DNA from: a virus
Virus record (IMG/VR): IMGVR_UViG_3300042261_001117
Location: 25,277 to 89,276 of that record
Direction: 5' to 3' (one strand)
DNA length: 64,000 nt
Shown here: positions 17,371 through 25,391 of the stretch, piece by piece
Layout of the letters: the number at the start of each line of letters is the position of its first letter
Position numbering within the stretch: the stretch's first letter is position 1
Made by a program: the position numbers and the translations under genes
The notes under the pieces: generated by a model
Databases searched by the model: none
The model's input: the letters and a program-made list of their open reading frames with translations, nothing else
Told to the model about the DNA's origin: nothing

Positions 17371-18308
17371 AGCTCGCCAACTGCCAGACGGGCGCGGCGT
17401 TCGGGCTCGATCTGCTCGTGACCGACGTGTCGACTGGCAAGACCAAGAAGGGCTCCCCGTACCTGTCGTTGATGCTGAGCGACGGTGTGGATCGGATCAG
17501 CGCGCGCTGGTGGGACTGCGACAACGCGGACGGCGCGGTGCAGAAGGGCTCGATCTACTACGTGACCGGCAACATCAACGAGTACCAGGGCGAGCGGCAG
17601 GCGATCGTGGCGAGCATGGCGCCCAGCGACGCGGCGCCCGAGGACTTCATGCCCCGCAGCGCGACGACGCCGGAGCTTCTGTTCGGGCGCATCGACCACT
17701 ACATCCGCACGATCGCATCGGAGCCGCTGCGCGAGGCGGTGGCGACGCTGGTGCAGGGGCTGTGGCACGATCGTTTCTACGCGGCACCCGCGGCGTCGTC
17801 CAACCACCACGCCCGCGTCGGCGGGCTGGCGGAGCACACGCTGTCGATGCTCGACGAGTGGGCGGCGCTGGCGCCGGTGCTGGACCGCTGGCACCCGGAC
17901 CTGCTGGACCACGACGTGATGGTCGCGGGCATCGTGCTGCACGACCTCGGCAAGGCGGTGGAGATCGAGTCGACGCCGGGGTTCCCGTACAGCACGCACG
18001 GGCAGATGCTCGGGCACATCCCGATGGCAGCCATCGCGGTGCGAGGTGCGCTCGGCGACTACGCGAACACGGAGCGCGGGCTCCGCGTGCTCAACTGCAT
18101 CCTGTCCCACCACGGCAAGCTGGAGTGGGGCAGCCCGGTGGTGCCGCGGTGCCCCGAGGCGGTGTTGCTCCACGAGATCGACATGCTCGACAGCAGGATG
18201 GAGCACTTCGCGCAGTTGGTCGCGAATGGCGTGGGCCAGGACGGATGGACGGAGCGCGACAAGCTGTTCGACGGGGCCATGCGCGGTCCCATGCAGCGGG
18301 AGGACTGA
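17367..18308 (+). CDS. YhaM-like OB-fold/HD-domain 3'-5' exonuclease
   Basis: 313 aa; ATGA overlap. Residues 1-85 are an OB-fold (FGLDLLVTDVSTGKTKKGSP, IYYVTGNINEYQGERQAIV). Residues ~130-300 form an HD phosphohydrolase domain: HH at 147-148 in NHHARVGGLAEHT, HD at 192-193 in VLHDLGK, and LSHHGKLEWG. This layout and length match the Gram-positive YhaM/CBF1 family of Mn-dependent 3'-5' exonucleases acting on RNA and single-stranded DNA. Here it probably processes RNA or DNA 3' ends during early infection. Confidence 0.85.
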   Translation: MKLANCQTGAAFGLDLLVTDVSTGKTKKGSPYLSLMLSDGVDRISARWWDCDNADGAVQKGSIYYVTGNINEYQGERQAIVASMAPSDAAPEDFMPRSATTPELLFGRIDHYIRTIASEPLREAVATLVQGLWHDRFYAAPAASSNHHARVGGLAEHTLSMLDEWAALAPVLDRWHPDLLDHDVMVAGIVLHDLGKAVEIESTPGFPYSTHGQMLGHIPMAAIAVRGALGDYANTERGLRVLNCILSHHGKLEWGSPVVPRCPEAVLLHEIDMLDSRMEHFAQLVANGVGQDGWTERDKLFDGAMRGPMQRED

Positions 18309-18311
18309 CCG

Positions 18312-18734
18312 ATGGACCAGAACGATCGTTTATGGACGCTGGACGAGTTCGGCTGCTCGTGGATGACGCGCGAGGACGGGTCGCTCGCGCAGGTGGTGCT
18401 GCTGGACCGCCGCAACGAGGTGCTCGCGCGCTTCTACGCGCAGTCGCACGGCGGCAAGATCCGCTTCCCCGGCTTCGTGATCAACGAGGAGCAGGAGGAG
18501 GCCTACGTCGACGAGTACAAGACCGAGTCGGCGGCGAAGAAGGAACTGCTCGGCGTGGCGCTGCTCTGCCGCATCGCGCGGCTCGAGGAGACCGTGCGCG
18601 TGGCCACCGCCAAGCTCCGCCACACCGACCTGATCGGCGACGCCGCCATTGCCAAAGACCTGCTCGACAGCGCGCTCGCGCCGAAGTCGCAGGCCTTCGA
18701 CGACGGGCTCGACGAGCCCCCCACGGAAGTCTGA
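18312..18734 (+). CDS. Unknown protein
   Basis: 140 aa. N-terminal half is beta-rich (AQVVLLDRRNEVLARFYAQ), then a helix-rich region (SAAKKELLGVALLCRIARLE). Not recognised. It is the last gene before a promoter and terminator pair. Confidence 0.6.
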   Translation: MDQNDRLWTLDEFGCSWMTREDGSLAQVVLLDRRNEVLARFYAQSHGGKIRFPGFVINEEQEEAYVDEYKTESAAKKELLGVALLCRIARLEETVRVATAKLRHTDLIGDAAIAKDLLDSALAPKSQAFDDGLDEPPTEV

Positions 18735-18737
18735 GGA

Positions 18738-18767
18738 TTGCGCTGGGCGCAGACGACGTGGTAATCT
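18738..18767 (+). promoter_or_regulatory. sigma70-like promoter
   Basis: TTGCGC (18738-18743), 18 bp, TAATCT (18762-18767). Expected start near 18774, only ~12 bases before the terminator stem. Confidence 0.55.
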
Positions 18768-18785
18768 CCGACCGCTCCTTCCCCG

Positions 18786-18830
18786 CCCCTGCAGGACGTG
18801 ACGCCCCACGACACCGCAGGGGTTCTTTTT
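18786..18830 (+). terminator. Intrinsic terminator / attenuator-like hairpin
   Basis: CCCCTGC (18786-18792) pairs with GCAGGGG (18816-18822). An inner CGTG/CACG helix (18797-18800 and 18807-18810) caps it, and TTCTTTTT follows. The ribosome site GAGGAGG for the next gene begins right after the T-run. It either terminates the upstream operon or attenuates transcription from the promoter at 18738. Confidence 0.75.
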
Positions 18831-18843
18831 GAGGAGGCATCCC

Positions 18844-20292
18844 ATGGCACGAAAGCGATCGGCAGCGGACCAGACGCCGCTGACCATCGACGACCTCGCA
18901 TCCGACCCCCGCAACCCTCGCACCATCTCGGAGACCGCGCTGGCTGGGCTTGACGTGTCGGTGACGACGTGGGGCGACCTGTCGGGCATCACGTTCAACC
19001 GCAGCAACGGGCAGTTGATCGGCGGGCACCAGCGGGTTCGTCTGCTGCGCGCAGCCGGAGCGCAGGTGCAGTACGACGAGCGGGGCCCGTTCCTGGTCGA
19101 CCCGCGCACCGACGAGCGCTTCCCGATCCGCGTGGTGGACTTCGACGAGGAGAACCACCTCGCGGCCAACCTCGCAGCGAACGCGCCAAACCTGCAGGGT
19201 GAGTTCTCGGTCGACGCGTTGCCGATCTTGGAGTCTCTGTCCGAAGACCTGCCGGACCTCTACGGGTCGCTCGGGTTTGACGCGCTGGCGGAGACGCTCG
19301 GCGCGCAGTTCAAAGAGCCCGACGCCGGTGGCCCGCGCACGACCACGCCCGGTGAGCACGACGACGACGTCCCGCCAGCGCCCAAGAATGTCGTCAGCCG
19401 GACGGGAGACATCTGGTGCATCGGGAAGCACAAGCTGATCGTCGCGGACGCGGGAGATCGCGCGGCCATCGCGAAGCTGATGGGGGGGGGCGTCGCGGAT
19501 CTGTGCTTCACCAGCCCGCCGTATGGCCAGCAGCGCGAGTACAAGAGCGGTGGCATCAACGACTGGGACAAGCTCATGCAGTCGGTGTGCGCGGCTCTTC
19601 CGATGGCGCAGGACGGGCAGGTGCTGGTGAACCTGGGGCTGATCCACCGCGACAACGAGTACATCCCGTACTGGGAGCGGTGGATCGAGTGGATGCGGTC
19701 GGAGGGGTGGCGGCGATTCGCGTGGTACGTGTGGGACCAGGGAGCGGGCATGCCCGGCGACTGGGGCGGTCGGCTGGCTCCGGCGTTCGAGTTCGTGTTC
19801 CACTTCAACAAGGCGTCGAAGCATCCGAACAAAATTGTGGAGTGCAAGAACGCGGGAAAGGTGTCGCATGGCGTGGGCGGCGACGGTCTTCGCGGCAAGG
19901 ACGGCGAGTTCGGGACGTGGCAGCATGGCGGATCGCCGACGCAGTCGCATCGCATTCCAGACTCTACGATCCGCATCGAGCGACACCACGGAGCGATCGG
20001 CGACGACATCAGCCACCCCGCGGTGTTCCCGGTGGCGCTTCCGATGCACGTGATCGAGGCATACTCGCAGCACGGAGACGTGCTGTACGAGCCGTTCTGT
20101 GGCTCCGGGACCACGATCATCGCGGCGGAGCGCACGGGTCGCGTCTGCCGCGCTGTCGAGCTAGCGCCGGAGTACGCGGACGTGACGCTGGCGCGGTTGT
20201 CGCAGGTGTTCGAGAACATCCAGATCACGCTCGAGTCGACAGGCGAGGCGTACGAGGTGGTCGCGGCTCAACGGGACGGAGGTGACGCGTGA
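18844..20292 (+). CDS. ParB-like domain fused to DNA methyltransferase (TSPPY type)
   Basis: 482 aa. GAGGAGG precedes the ATG. Residues ~10-130 are a ParB/Srx-type domain (DDLASDPRNPRTIS, NGQLIGGHQRVRLLRAAGAQ). The methyltransferase domain follows, with motif IV TSPPY (223-227) before motif I FCGSGTT (418-424), the beta-class order. TSPPY is commonest in N4-cytosine enzymes, but specificity cannot be settled from the motif. The next gene is a paralogue with the same domain layout and a GTGA overlap. A run of nine G bases lies at 19492-19500. Confidence 0.88.
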   Translation: MARKRSAADQTPLTIDDLASDPRNPRTISETALAGLDVSVTTWGDLSGITFNRSNGQLIGGHQRVRLLRAAGAQVQYDERGPFLVDPRTDERFPIRVVDFDEENHLAANLAANAPNLQGEFSVDALPILESLSEDLPDLYGSLGFDALAETLGAQFKEPDAGGPRTTTPGEHDDDVPPAPKNVVSRTGDIWCIGKHKLIVADAGDRAAIAKLMGGGVADLCFTSPPYGQQREYKSGGINDWDKLMQSVCAALPMAQDGQVLVNLGLIHRDNEYIPYWERWIEWMRSEGWRRFAWYVWDQGAGMPGDWGGRLAPAFEFVFHFNKASKHPNKIVECKNAGKVSHGVGGDGLRGKDGEFGTWQHGGSPTQSHRIPDSTIRIERHHGAIGDDISHPAVFPVALPMHVIEAYSQHGDVLYEPFCGSGTTIIAAERTGRVCRAVELAPEYADVTLARLSQVFENIQITLESTGEAYEVVAAQRDGGDA

Positions 20293-21614
20293 GCGAGCAG
20301 AAGTTGCTGAGCATCGACGAACTGGCAAGCGCTCCATGGAACCCACGGACCATCAGTGATGCGGCACTGAGTGGGCTCGGCGGTTCGATCAAGGCGTTCG
20401 GCGACCTCGCTGGGATCGTCTGGAACGCTTCCAACGGGCAGTTGGTCTGTGGCCACCAGCGCATCAAGGTGCTGCGCGCCAAGGGTGCGACCATCGAGCA
20501 CGACGAACGCGGGCCGTTCATCGTGGACCCGGAGACCGGCGAGCGCTTCGGAATCCGCGTGGTCGAGTGGTCGGAGGATCGCCACGTGGCAGCATGCATC
20601 GCGGCCAACAACACCGCGATCACCGGCGAGTTCACCGCGGACACACTCCCCATGCTCCAGTCGATCGCGGACGACGATCCCGCGCTGTTCGCTGGTGCGG
20701 GCTTCGCACCGCTGCTCGAAGCGCTCGGGATGCAGTTCTCGGACACGCGGAAGGCCGGGCAGAGCGATCCGGACCAGGACGTCGCGCCACCTGCGCCCGA
20801 GGAGACCATCACCAAGACGGGCGACATCTGGCTGTGTGGGCCCCACCGCGTGGCGTGCGGCGACTCGCTGAAGGACGAAGACCTTGTGCGCCGCCTGTTC
20901 AACGGAGGGCTGGCGGACATGACCTTCACCGATCCGCCATACAATGTGAACTACGGCGAGACGATGAAAGACAAGCTTCGCGGGCCGAAGCACAAGAAGA
21001 TCGCCAACGACAACCTCGGCGCGGACTTCCCGGCGTTCCTGCTGGACGCGTGCAAGGTGATCATCGCGTGGACGAAGGGCGCGTGCTACGTCTGCATGTC
21101 GTCGTCGGAGTTGCACTCGCTGCAGAAGGCGTGGCTGGACGCCGGAGGGCACTGGTCGACGTTCATCATCTGGAAGAAGCACACGTTCACGATCGGCCAC
21201 GCTGACTACCAACGGCAGTTCGAGCCGATCCTCTACGGATGGGGCGAGGGCACGAAGCACTTCTGGTGCGGGGCCCGGGACCAGGGCGACGTGTGGGAGA
21301 TCGACAAGCCGAGCCGCAGCCCGCTGCACGCGACGACGAAACCGGTGGCGCTGGCGGAACGCGCGATCGTGAACTCCTCGAAGAGCCGCGACACGGTGTT
21401 CGAGCCATTCTGCGGGTCGGGCAGCACGCTGATCGCGTGCGAACGTACCGGGCGCATGGCGCGCACGTGCGAACTCGATCCCAGCTACGTGGACGCGCAG
21501 GTGGCGCGGTGGATGGCGTACTGCGGCGGGCAGGCGGTGCGCGAGTCGGACGGCTACAAGTTCCCGCTGGACGCTCCGGTGTTCAAAAAGGTCGCGGAGC
21601 AGAAGGATAAGTAA
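20289..21614 (+). CDS. ParB-like domain fused to DNA methyltransferase (DPPY type)
   Basis: 441 aa from a GTG overlapping the upstream stop. Same architecture as its neighbour: ParB-like residues ~5-120 (LASAPWNPRTISDAAL, NGQLVCGHQRIKVLRAKGA), then methyltransferase motif IV TDPPYN (214-219) and motif I FCGSGS near 375. DPPY with beta-class order is typical of N6-adenine enzymes. The pair looks like a duplication that diverged in the catalytic motif. Likely role: modification of phage DNA against restriction. Confidence 0.9.
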   Translation: MSEQKLLSIDELASAPWNPRTISDAALSGLGGSIKAFGDLAGIVWNASNGQLVCGHQRIKVLRAKGATIEHDERGPFIVDPETGERFGIRVVEWSEDRHVAACIAANNTAITGEFTADTLPMLQSIADDDPALFAGAGFAPLLEALGMQFSDTRKAGQSDPDQDVAPPAPEETITKTGDIWLCGPHRVACGDSLKDEDLVRRLFNGGLADMTFTDPPYNVNYGETMKDKLRGPKHKKIANDNLGADFPAFLLDACKVIIAWTKGACYVCMSSSELHSLQKAWLDAGGHWSTFIIWKKHTFTIGHADYQRQFEPILYGWGEGTKHFWCGARDQGDVWEIDKPSRSPLHATTKPVALAERAIVNSSKSRDTVFEPFCGSGSTLIACERTGRMARTCELDPSYVDAQVARWMAYCGGQAVRESDGYKFPLDAPVFKKVAEQKDK

Positions 21615-21642
21615 GCTCTCGCGCATCGGGTCACAATTCTTT

Positions 21643-21671
21643 TTGACAACGCGCGTGGCGCGGGCTACGCT
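21643..21671 (+). promoter_or_regulatory. sigma70-like promoter
   Basis: Consensus TTGACA (21643-21648), 17 bp, TACGCT (21666-21671). In the transcript, CCACC (21688-21692) can pair with GGTGG (21700-21704), leaving the AGGG of the ribosome site in the loop. Confidence 0.75.
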
Positions 21672-21706
21672 CTCCATCGACAGCAGACCACCAGGGCGAG
21701 GTGGCG

Positions 21707-22204
21707 ATGGACCAGGACTTCCGCGGCAGCACCTACGATCCGAACCAGGACCGCGACCGCCTCATGAACTACACGCAGCGGGTGTTCTCGCTGCTGCTCG
21801 ATGGTGCGTGGCACACGCCCGCGCAGTTGCGCGAGGTCGGCGGCGGTGAGTGGTCGCGGCGCGTGCGGAACCTCCGCGAGCCGCGCTTCGGGGGCTTCTC
21901 TGTCGACACCTCGCGCGACCCGGACAAGCCGGGCAAGTGGCTTTACCGGCTGCTGGACGTGGACCAGATCTCGCAGGCTCAGATCGACGCGGTGATGCGC
22001 GGCGACGTGGACGACCGCAATCCGCTCGCGCCCAGCACGCAGAAGGACCGCGAGACGCGGCTGCGGAAGTGCATCAACCGCCGCGTGGGCCGCATGCCGG
22101 AGGACTGGCTGCGGATGCTCGAGCAGTGGATGACGCACGGGCTTCCGGTGGAGATGGCAAAGCGGCAGGCTGCGAGCGCGCAGCAGGCCGCGCTGAGGTT
22201 GTAG
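21707..22204 (+). CDS. Winged-helix-like protein
   Basis: 165 aa; GCGAGG precedes the ATG at 21707. Residues ~20-70 (TQRVFSLLLDGAWHTPAQLR, EWSRRVRNLREPRFG) look like a small winged-helix domain. The basic C-terminal half (ETRLRKCINRRVGRMPEDWL) ends in a helix. First gene after a consensus promoter, so possibly regulatory, but not a recognised family. Confidence 0.6.
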   Translation: MDQDFRGSTYDPNQDRDRLMNYTQRVFSLLLDGAWHTPAQLREVGGGEWSRRVRNLREPRFGGFSVDTSRDPDKPGKWLYRLLDVDQISQAQIDAVMRGDVDDRNPLAPSTQKDRETRLRKCINRRVGRMPEDWLRMLEQWMTHGLPVEMAKRQAASAQQAALRL

Positions 22205-22213
22205 GGGGTGACG

Positions 22214-22444
22214 ATGGACCGCGCACCGGAGCCGTTGCTGGACGAGTACAAGGGCTTCAAGCTCAAGCACAACTGGCAGAACCCATCGCCCATGGGCTGG
22301 ACGACGAAGGCCTACTACGACGGCGTCCTGATCACGCTGGACCGCGACGCGAACGATCCGCTGAAGTCGCAGGCGGGCGTGCTCATGGTGCTCGACACAC
22401 TGTGCTACTGGGCGGACAACGAGCGGAAGCACAGGGAGAAGTAG
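22214..22444 (+). CDS. Small unknown protein
   Basis: 76 aa from the ATG at 22214, with AGGGGGTG upstream. Not recognised. Contains YKGFKLKHNWQNPSPMGW and a helix with VLDTLCYWADNERK. Ends immediately before the next ATG. Confidence 0.55.
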   Translation: MDRAPEPLLDEYKGFKLKHNWQNPSPMGWTTKAYYDGVLITLDRDANDPLKSQAGVLMVLDTLCYWADNERKHREK

Positions 22445-22747
22445 ATGCGCCTCCAGATCGAGATCCCCGACGAAGAACTGGCGCGGTCGATCGCGGCGAA
22501 CCTACTGTCGCGGCGCGATGGCAGAGCGCTGCTAGACGACGTGCTTCGCCGCATCGGGCCAGCACTCGACGCCGCAGTGCTGAACGCCGCTCTCCCTCTG
22601 GTCGAACGCGCGACGCGCACGTCGGTTTCGCAGATCGTTGAAGTGCGCGCTCGGCGGATGATGGGTAAGGACCAGCCGCTCAAGACGGCTGTCGACGAAG
22701 CGGTGCGGAAGCGCGTCGAGCAGCTTCGGATCGGAGGTGGGCTGTGA
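22445..22747 (+). CDS. Small helical protein
   Basis: 100 aa, directly adjacent to the gene before it. It begins MRLQIEIPDEELARSI and is mostly helical with basic residues toward the end (EAVRKRVEQLR). Not recognised. Ends in a GTGA overlap. Confidence 0.55.
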   Translation: MRLQIEIPDEELARSIAANLLSRRDGRALLDDVLRRIGPALDAAVLNAALPLVERATRTSVSQIVEVRARRMMGKDQPLKTAVDEAVRKRVEQLRIGGGL

Positions 22748-23406
22748 CCGAGTTCGTGAGCCCGCAGCACCTGCGCGACCTGTGGGACTGGTACGTGCGC
22801 GAGTGCCCCGACGTGAAGATCGACGGCAACCAGATGACCACGCCGGAGGGGTGGGTGCTGGTGCGACCGCCGGAGCCCGTCATCCCCGTCGTCGAGAGCG
22901 ACGCCATGCCGTTCGACGCGCTGCTGGCGATCTGTAGCGGTGGCCAGCCGGTGGGAGCGATCAAGAACCTCAAGTCGCCCAAGTTCGATCCGGAGACGGA
23001 AGCGGCGCTCGCCGCCATGGCGCGCGATGCCGACGAGCACTGCGACCGCACGGAACGACAGCGCTCCGCGGTGATGAGAGCGCTGTGGATGGAGTTCGGC
23101 GCGAACACGTGCACGCTCAACTACCTCGGCGGCCATGACTGCGGGCGGTCGATCATGGTGACGCCCGGTGGTGAACTCGCGTTCGACACGAGCGGGAAGT
23201 ACGCGCTGCGCCCGAAGATGACCACGACCAGCCGACAGGTCTTTGCCATCGCGAAAACCGCGCTCGAAGTGTTCCCGCGAGCGGAGATCGTCTGGTCGCT
23301 CGAGTGGTCGATGTCGGCGTACGAGCGCCGCGGGTTCGAAGAGATGCACGAAGTGCAGATGCGCGACCAGTTGTTCGACGCGATCGGAACGGAGGACCCG
23401 AAGTGA
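22744..23406 (+). CDS. Unknown protein
   Basis: 220 aa from a GTG. Not recognised. Residues ~90-130 are helical (AALAAMARDADEHCDRTERQ), followed by a beta-rich part (TLNYLGGHDCGRSIMVTPGG). Ends in a GTGA overlap with the secreted transglycosylase-like gene. Confidence 0.55.
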   Translation: MTEFVSPQHLRDLWDWYVRECPDVKIDGNQMTTPEGWVLVRPPEPVIPVVESDAMPFDALLAICSGGQPVGAIKNLKSPKFDPETEAALAAMARDADEHCDRTERQRSAVMRALWMEFGANTCTLNYLGGHDCGRSIMVTPGGELAFDTSGKYALRPKMTTTSRQVFAIAKTALEVFPRAEIVWSLEWSMSAYERRGFEEMHEVQMRDQLFDAIGTEDPK

Positions 23407-23888
23407 TCTCATCCTTCCTCGCGCTCCCGTCCGTCGCTCTGGCGTTGCTGCTGGCGCCGGACGCACGGGTGTCCACGTACCGCGCACTCGAGGTCGCGCT
23501 GGCGTGCGAGGCGTCGTGCCGCGGGACGCTGGTGCGCCCGGATGAGTGTGTAGCGCTCGCGTACGTCGAGACGCGGTTCAGACCGGAGCGCGTGAGCGCG
23601 AAGGGGTGCATTGGTGTCGTCCAGGTTTCGGTCTGCAACTTGCTGGTCGCAGGTCGTCGCGTGAACGCACCGGCAGCGGGGCCATGGGACGTCCACTGCA
23701 TCGCTGGCGGGATCGATGCGGGTGTCCTGGCGGCAGATGCACTGAAACGCGCGCACGGGGCATTGTGGCCCCGATTTTACGGCTGTGGCACGAAGGCGGC
23801 GCGCAGGGGCGACAGAGCGTGTGTGCAGCACGAGATGCGCGTCTACCGCGCCATGAAGCGACTTGCTAGTACGGCGCCGGTGTCGTAA
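23403..23888 (+). CDS. Secreted lytic-transglycosylase-like protein
   Basis: 161 aa from a GTG start. N-terminal hydrophobic signal ([17 protein letters not shown]). The segment ALAYVETRF with Glu56, followed by [11 protein letters not shown], matches the SLT-type pattern E-S/T-x-F...S..G..G..Q, in which the Glu is catalytic. Seven or so cysteines suggest disulphides in the periplasm. It may cut peptidoglycan during lysis or entry. Its location among early genes is unusual. The promoter of the next element lies inside its 3' end. Confidence 0.6.
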   Translation: MISSFLALPSVALALLLAPDARVSTYRALEVALACEASCRGTLVRPDECVALAYVETRFRPERVSAKGCIGVVQVSVCNLLVAGRRVNAPAAGPWDVHCIAGGIDAGVLAADALKRAHGALWPRFYGCGTKAARRGDRACVQHEMRVYRAMKRLASTAPVS

Positions 23889-23891
23889 AAT
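23863..23891 (+). promoter_or_regulatory. sigma70-like promoter of pseudoknot RNA 2
   Basis: TTGCTA (23863-23868), 17 bp, TAAAAT (23886-23891). Expected start is about 23898, exactly the first base of the structured element that follows. Confidence 0.7.
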
Positions 23892-23897
23892 GATCCC

Positions 23898-24000
23898 GCT
23901 TGTGACCGCTTGCTTCGGCAAGCACGACAACTTGGTTCCTCACGGTGGCGGTGGGCATCTTCCCTTCGGGGCAAGCGGCACAAGCAACCACCGCCCCGTG
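23898..24000 (+). ncRNA. Pseudoknot RNA 2 (same architecture as RNA 1)
   Basis: Four arms in order X-Y-X'-Y'. X (23898-23912) pairs with X' (23972-23985) over 14 bp with one bulged A (23905). Y (23941-23954) pairs with Y' (23988-24000) over 13 bp with one bulged T (23946). A CCC-TTCG-GGG hairpin (23962-23971) sits between Y and X', and only AA separates X' from Y'. A local hairpin GCTTG-CTTCGG-CAAGC (23908-23923) can compete with X. Arm order, the UUCG mini-hairpin, near-zero X'/Y' spacing and the promoter position match RNA 1 (10466-10564), but the first-stem sequences are unrelated. No T-tract follows; the HNH gene starts 25 bases downstream, so this may be its leader. Confidence 0.6.
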
Positions 24001-24024
24001 GGGAGCCTCGCTTACGGTGCTGAA

Positions 24025-24690
24025 ATGCCACGAAAAGCGCTATATGGTGACGATCGCCTGGGCGCTATCATAAACATGATTGCAGTAAAGTCGATTGTTA
24101 AAGACGGATGTCTGATATACACTGGTTGTAAGGATGGTAGGTACCCATACGCGGAGGTGGATGGTCGCCATATTGCATTAAGCAGACTGATATACGCGAT
24201 TGTTTTTGGCAACATACCGGATGGTATGTACGTATGCCATAGATGCGACAACAAGCGCTGTGTAAACCCGGATCACCTGTTCATTGGCACACCGGCAGAC
24301 AACACGCACGACATGATGAACAAAGGGCGTCAAAGATTCGATTTGTCGCGTCCCGGGCGGGCGGCGGAGGTCGGGAATATAGGGTGGAGCGGAAAAACGA
24401 CAAGGGGACAACGCATCGTTGAGTTATTACGCGACGGAGTTGAGCGAACAACGCGTAATGTTGCAGAGCATCTTGGGTGCGATGTGTCTGCGGCAAAGCA
24501 AAGTTTGAAACTAGAACAAGAACATGGGAGAATCAATGTAAGGAAAGTCGCGCTTGTTACAATAAAAACCGGCGCAGTGCCAATATCACGCACAAAAAAA
24601 CGCTATCGCGAGTCCAGTAGGCGCTTGGTTAGTATGTGGTCAATACACTGCAATACGCTTGCCATCCTACGACACCGGAAGGAGACCTGA
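24025..24690 (+). CDS. HNH endonuclease (homing type)
   Basis: 221 aa. HNH motif in [20 protein letters not shown] (from about residue 69), with the two Cys pairs of a zinc-bound beta-beta-alpha fold and NPDHL. It is followed by DNTHDM, typical of free-standing phage HNH homing enzymes. The C-terminal part ([20 protein letters not shown]) looks like an HTH DNA-binding region. Base composition is clearly AT-richer than all neighbours, a sign of recent arrival. The ATG at 24025 has a poor ribosome site. No split gene was seen around it. Confidence 0.88.
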   Translation: MPRKALYGDDRLGAIINMIAVKSIVKDGCLIYTGCKDGRYPYAEVDGRHIALSRLIYAIVFGNIPDGMYVCHRCDNKRCVNPDHLFIGTPADNTHDMMNKGRQRFDLSRPGRAAEVGNIGWSGKTTRGQRIVELLRDGVERTTRNVAEHLGCDVSAAKQSLKLEQEHGRINVRKVALVTIKTGAVPISRTKKRYRESSRRLVSMWSIHCNTLAILRHRKET

Positions 24691-24691
24691 C

Positions 24692-25030
24692 GTGGAGTGC
24701 ACGCGCTGCGGGAACTGTTGCAAGACCTACCCGTGCCATCTCTGGCTTTATCAGTGGACGATGGACGGGGGTTCACCGCCGAAAGCTCCGCACGCGTGTC
24801 CGGATCTCCGCCCGATGGACGACGGCACGTGGATCTGCGGCGTGCTGGAGAACGCGCGGTTCCACGTCCAGATTGGCATGCGACCCGGCGGCTGGGACGG
24901 GCTGGTCGCTCGGCTGCTGCTGGTCGGAGACGGCTGCACCGCGACGGATCGCGTGCGGCGCGGGGAGCTTCTGCGCGAGGTTCCCGCTGACACGTTGCGG
25001 GCGATGACGATCGAAAGGGACGAGCCATGA
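24692..25030 (+). CDS. YkgJ-like cysteine-cluster protein
   Basis: 112 aa from a GTG at 24692 preceded by AAGGAGACC. It opens with CTRCGNCC, the first half of the YkgJ/UPF0153 metal-binding cluster. Further cysteines at HACPDL, WICGV and GDGCTATD could complete the site. A larger relative lies at 43458. Function of the family is unknown; metal binding is inferred. Confidence 0.6.
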   Translation: MECTRCGNCCKTYPCHLWLYQWTMDGGSPPKAPHACPDLRPMDDGTWICGVLENARFHVQIGMRPGGWDGLVARLLLVGDGCTATDRVRRGELLREVPADTLRAMTIERDEP

Positions 25031-25389
25031 CCGACGACGAACTGTTTGCGATGGACCCCGTCGACCGCGCGTGGGCGGTGCTGGACATCACGTACCGCGG
25101 GCGCCACCACCTCCCGAGCGGCGGGCGCAACGTGACCGTCCACCGGAACGGCAACTGGACGTACCTCGAGGCCAACGTCATCGCGCAGTTGGCCACGTTC
25201 GACTACGACGAGTTGTCGCGGCTGGTGTTCGCGGCGCACGACTACTGCGTGCGCGTGGAGATCGCGCAGTCGGGACGCGGGATGGTCAAGCTGCTGCTGC
25301 ACCCGAGGAACACGCGCGAGGGATCGACGATGGTGCGGCACCCCGGGCTGACCGACGCGTACACGGCGTACAAGGAGCGAGGAAACTGA
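25027..25389 (+). CDS. Unknown protein
   Basis: 120 aa; ATGA overlap. Alpha/beta pattern with YLEANVIAQLATFDYDELSR and a C-terminal KLLLHPRNTREG. Not recognised. Confidence 0.55.
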   Translation: MTDDELFAMDPVDRAWAVLDITYRGRHHLPSGGRNVTVHRNGNWTYLEANVIAQLATFDYDELSRLVFAAHDYCVRVEIAQSGRGMVKLLLHPRNTREGSTMVRHPGLTDAYTAYKERGN

Positions 25390-25391
25390 CC

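Noticed and set aside
23881-24690. Group I intron or HEARO/omega-type RNA with its endonuclease
   Set aside because: No interrupted gene flanks it, conserved group I core elements were not seen, and the protein lacks the RuvC parts of IscB-type partners.
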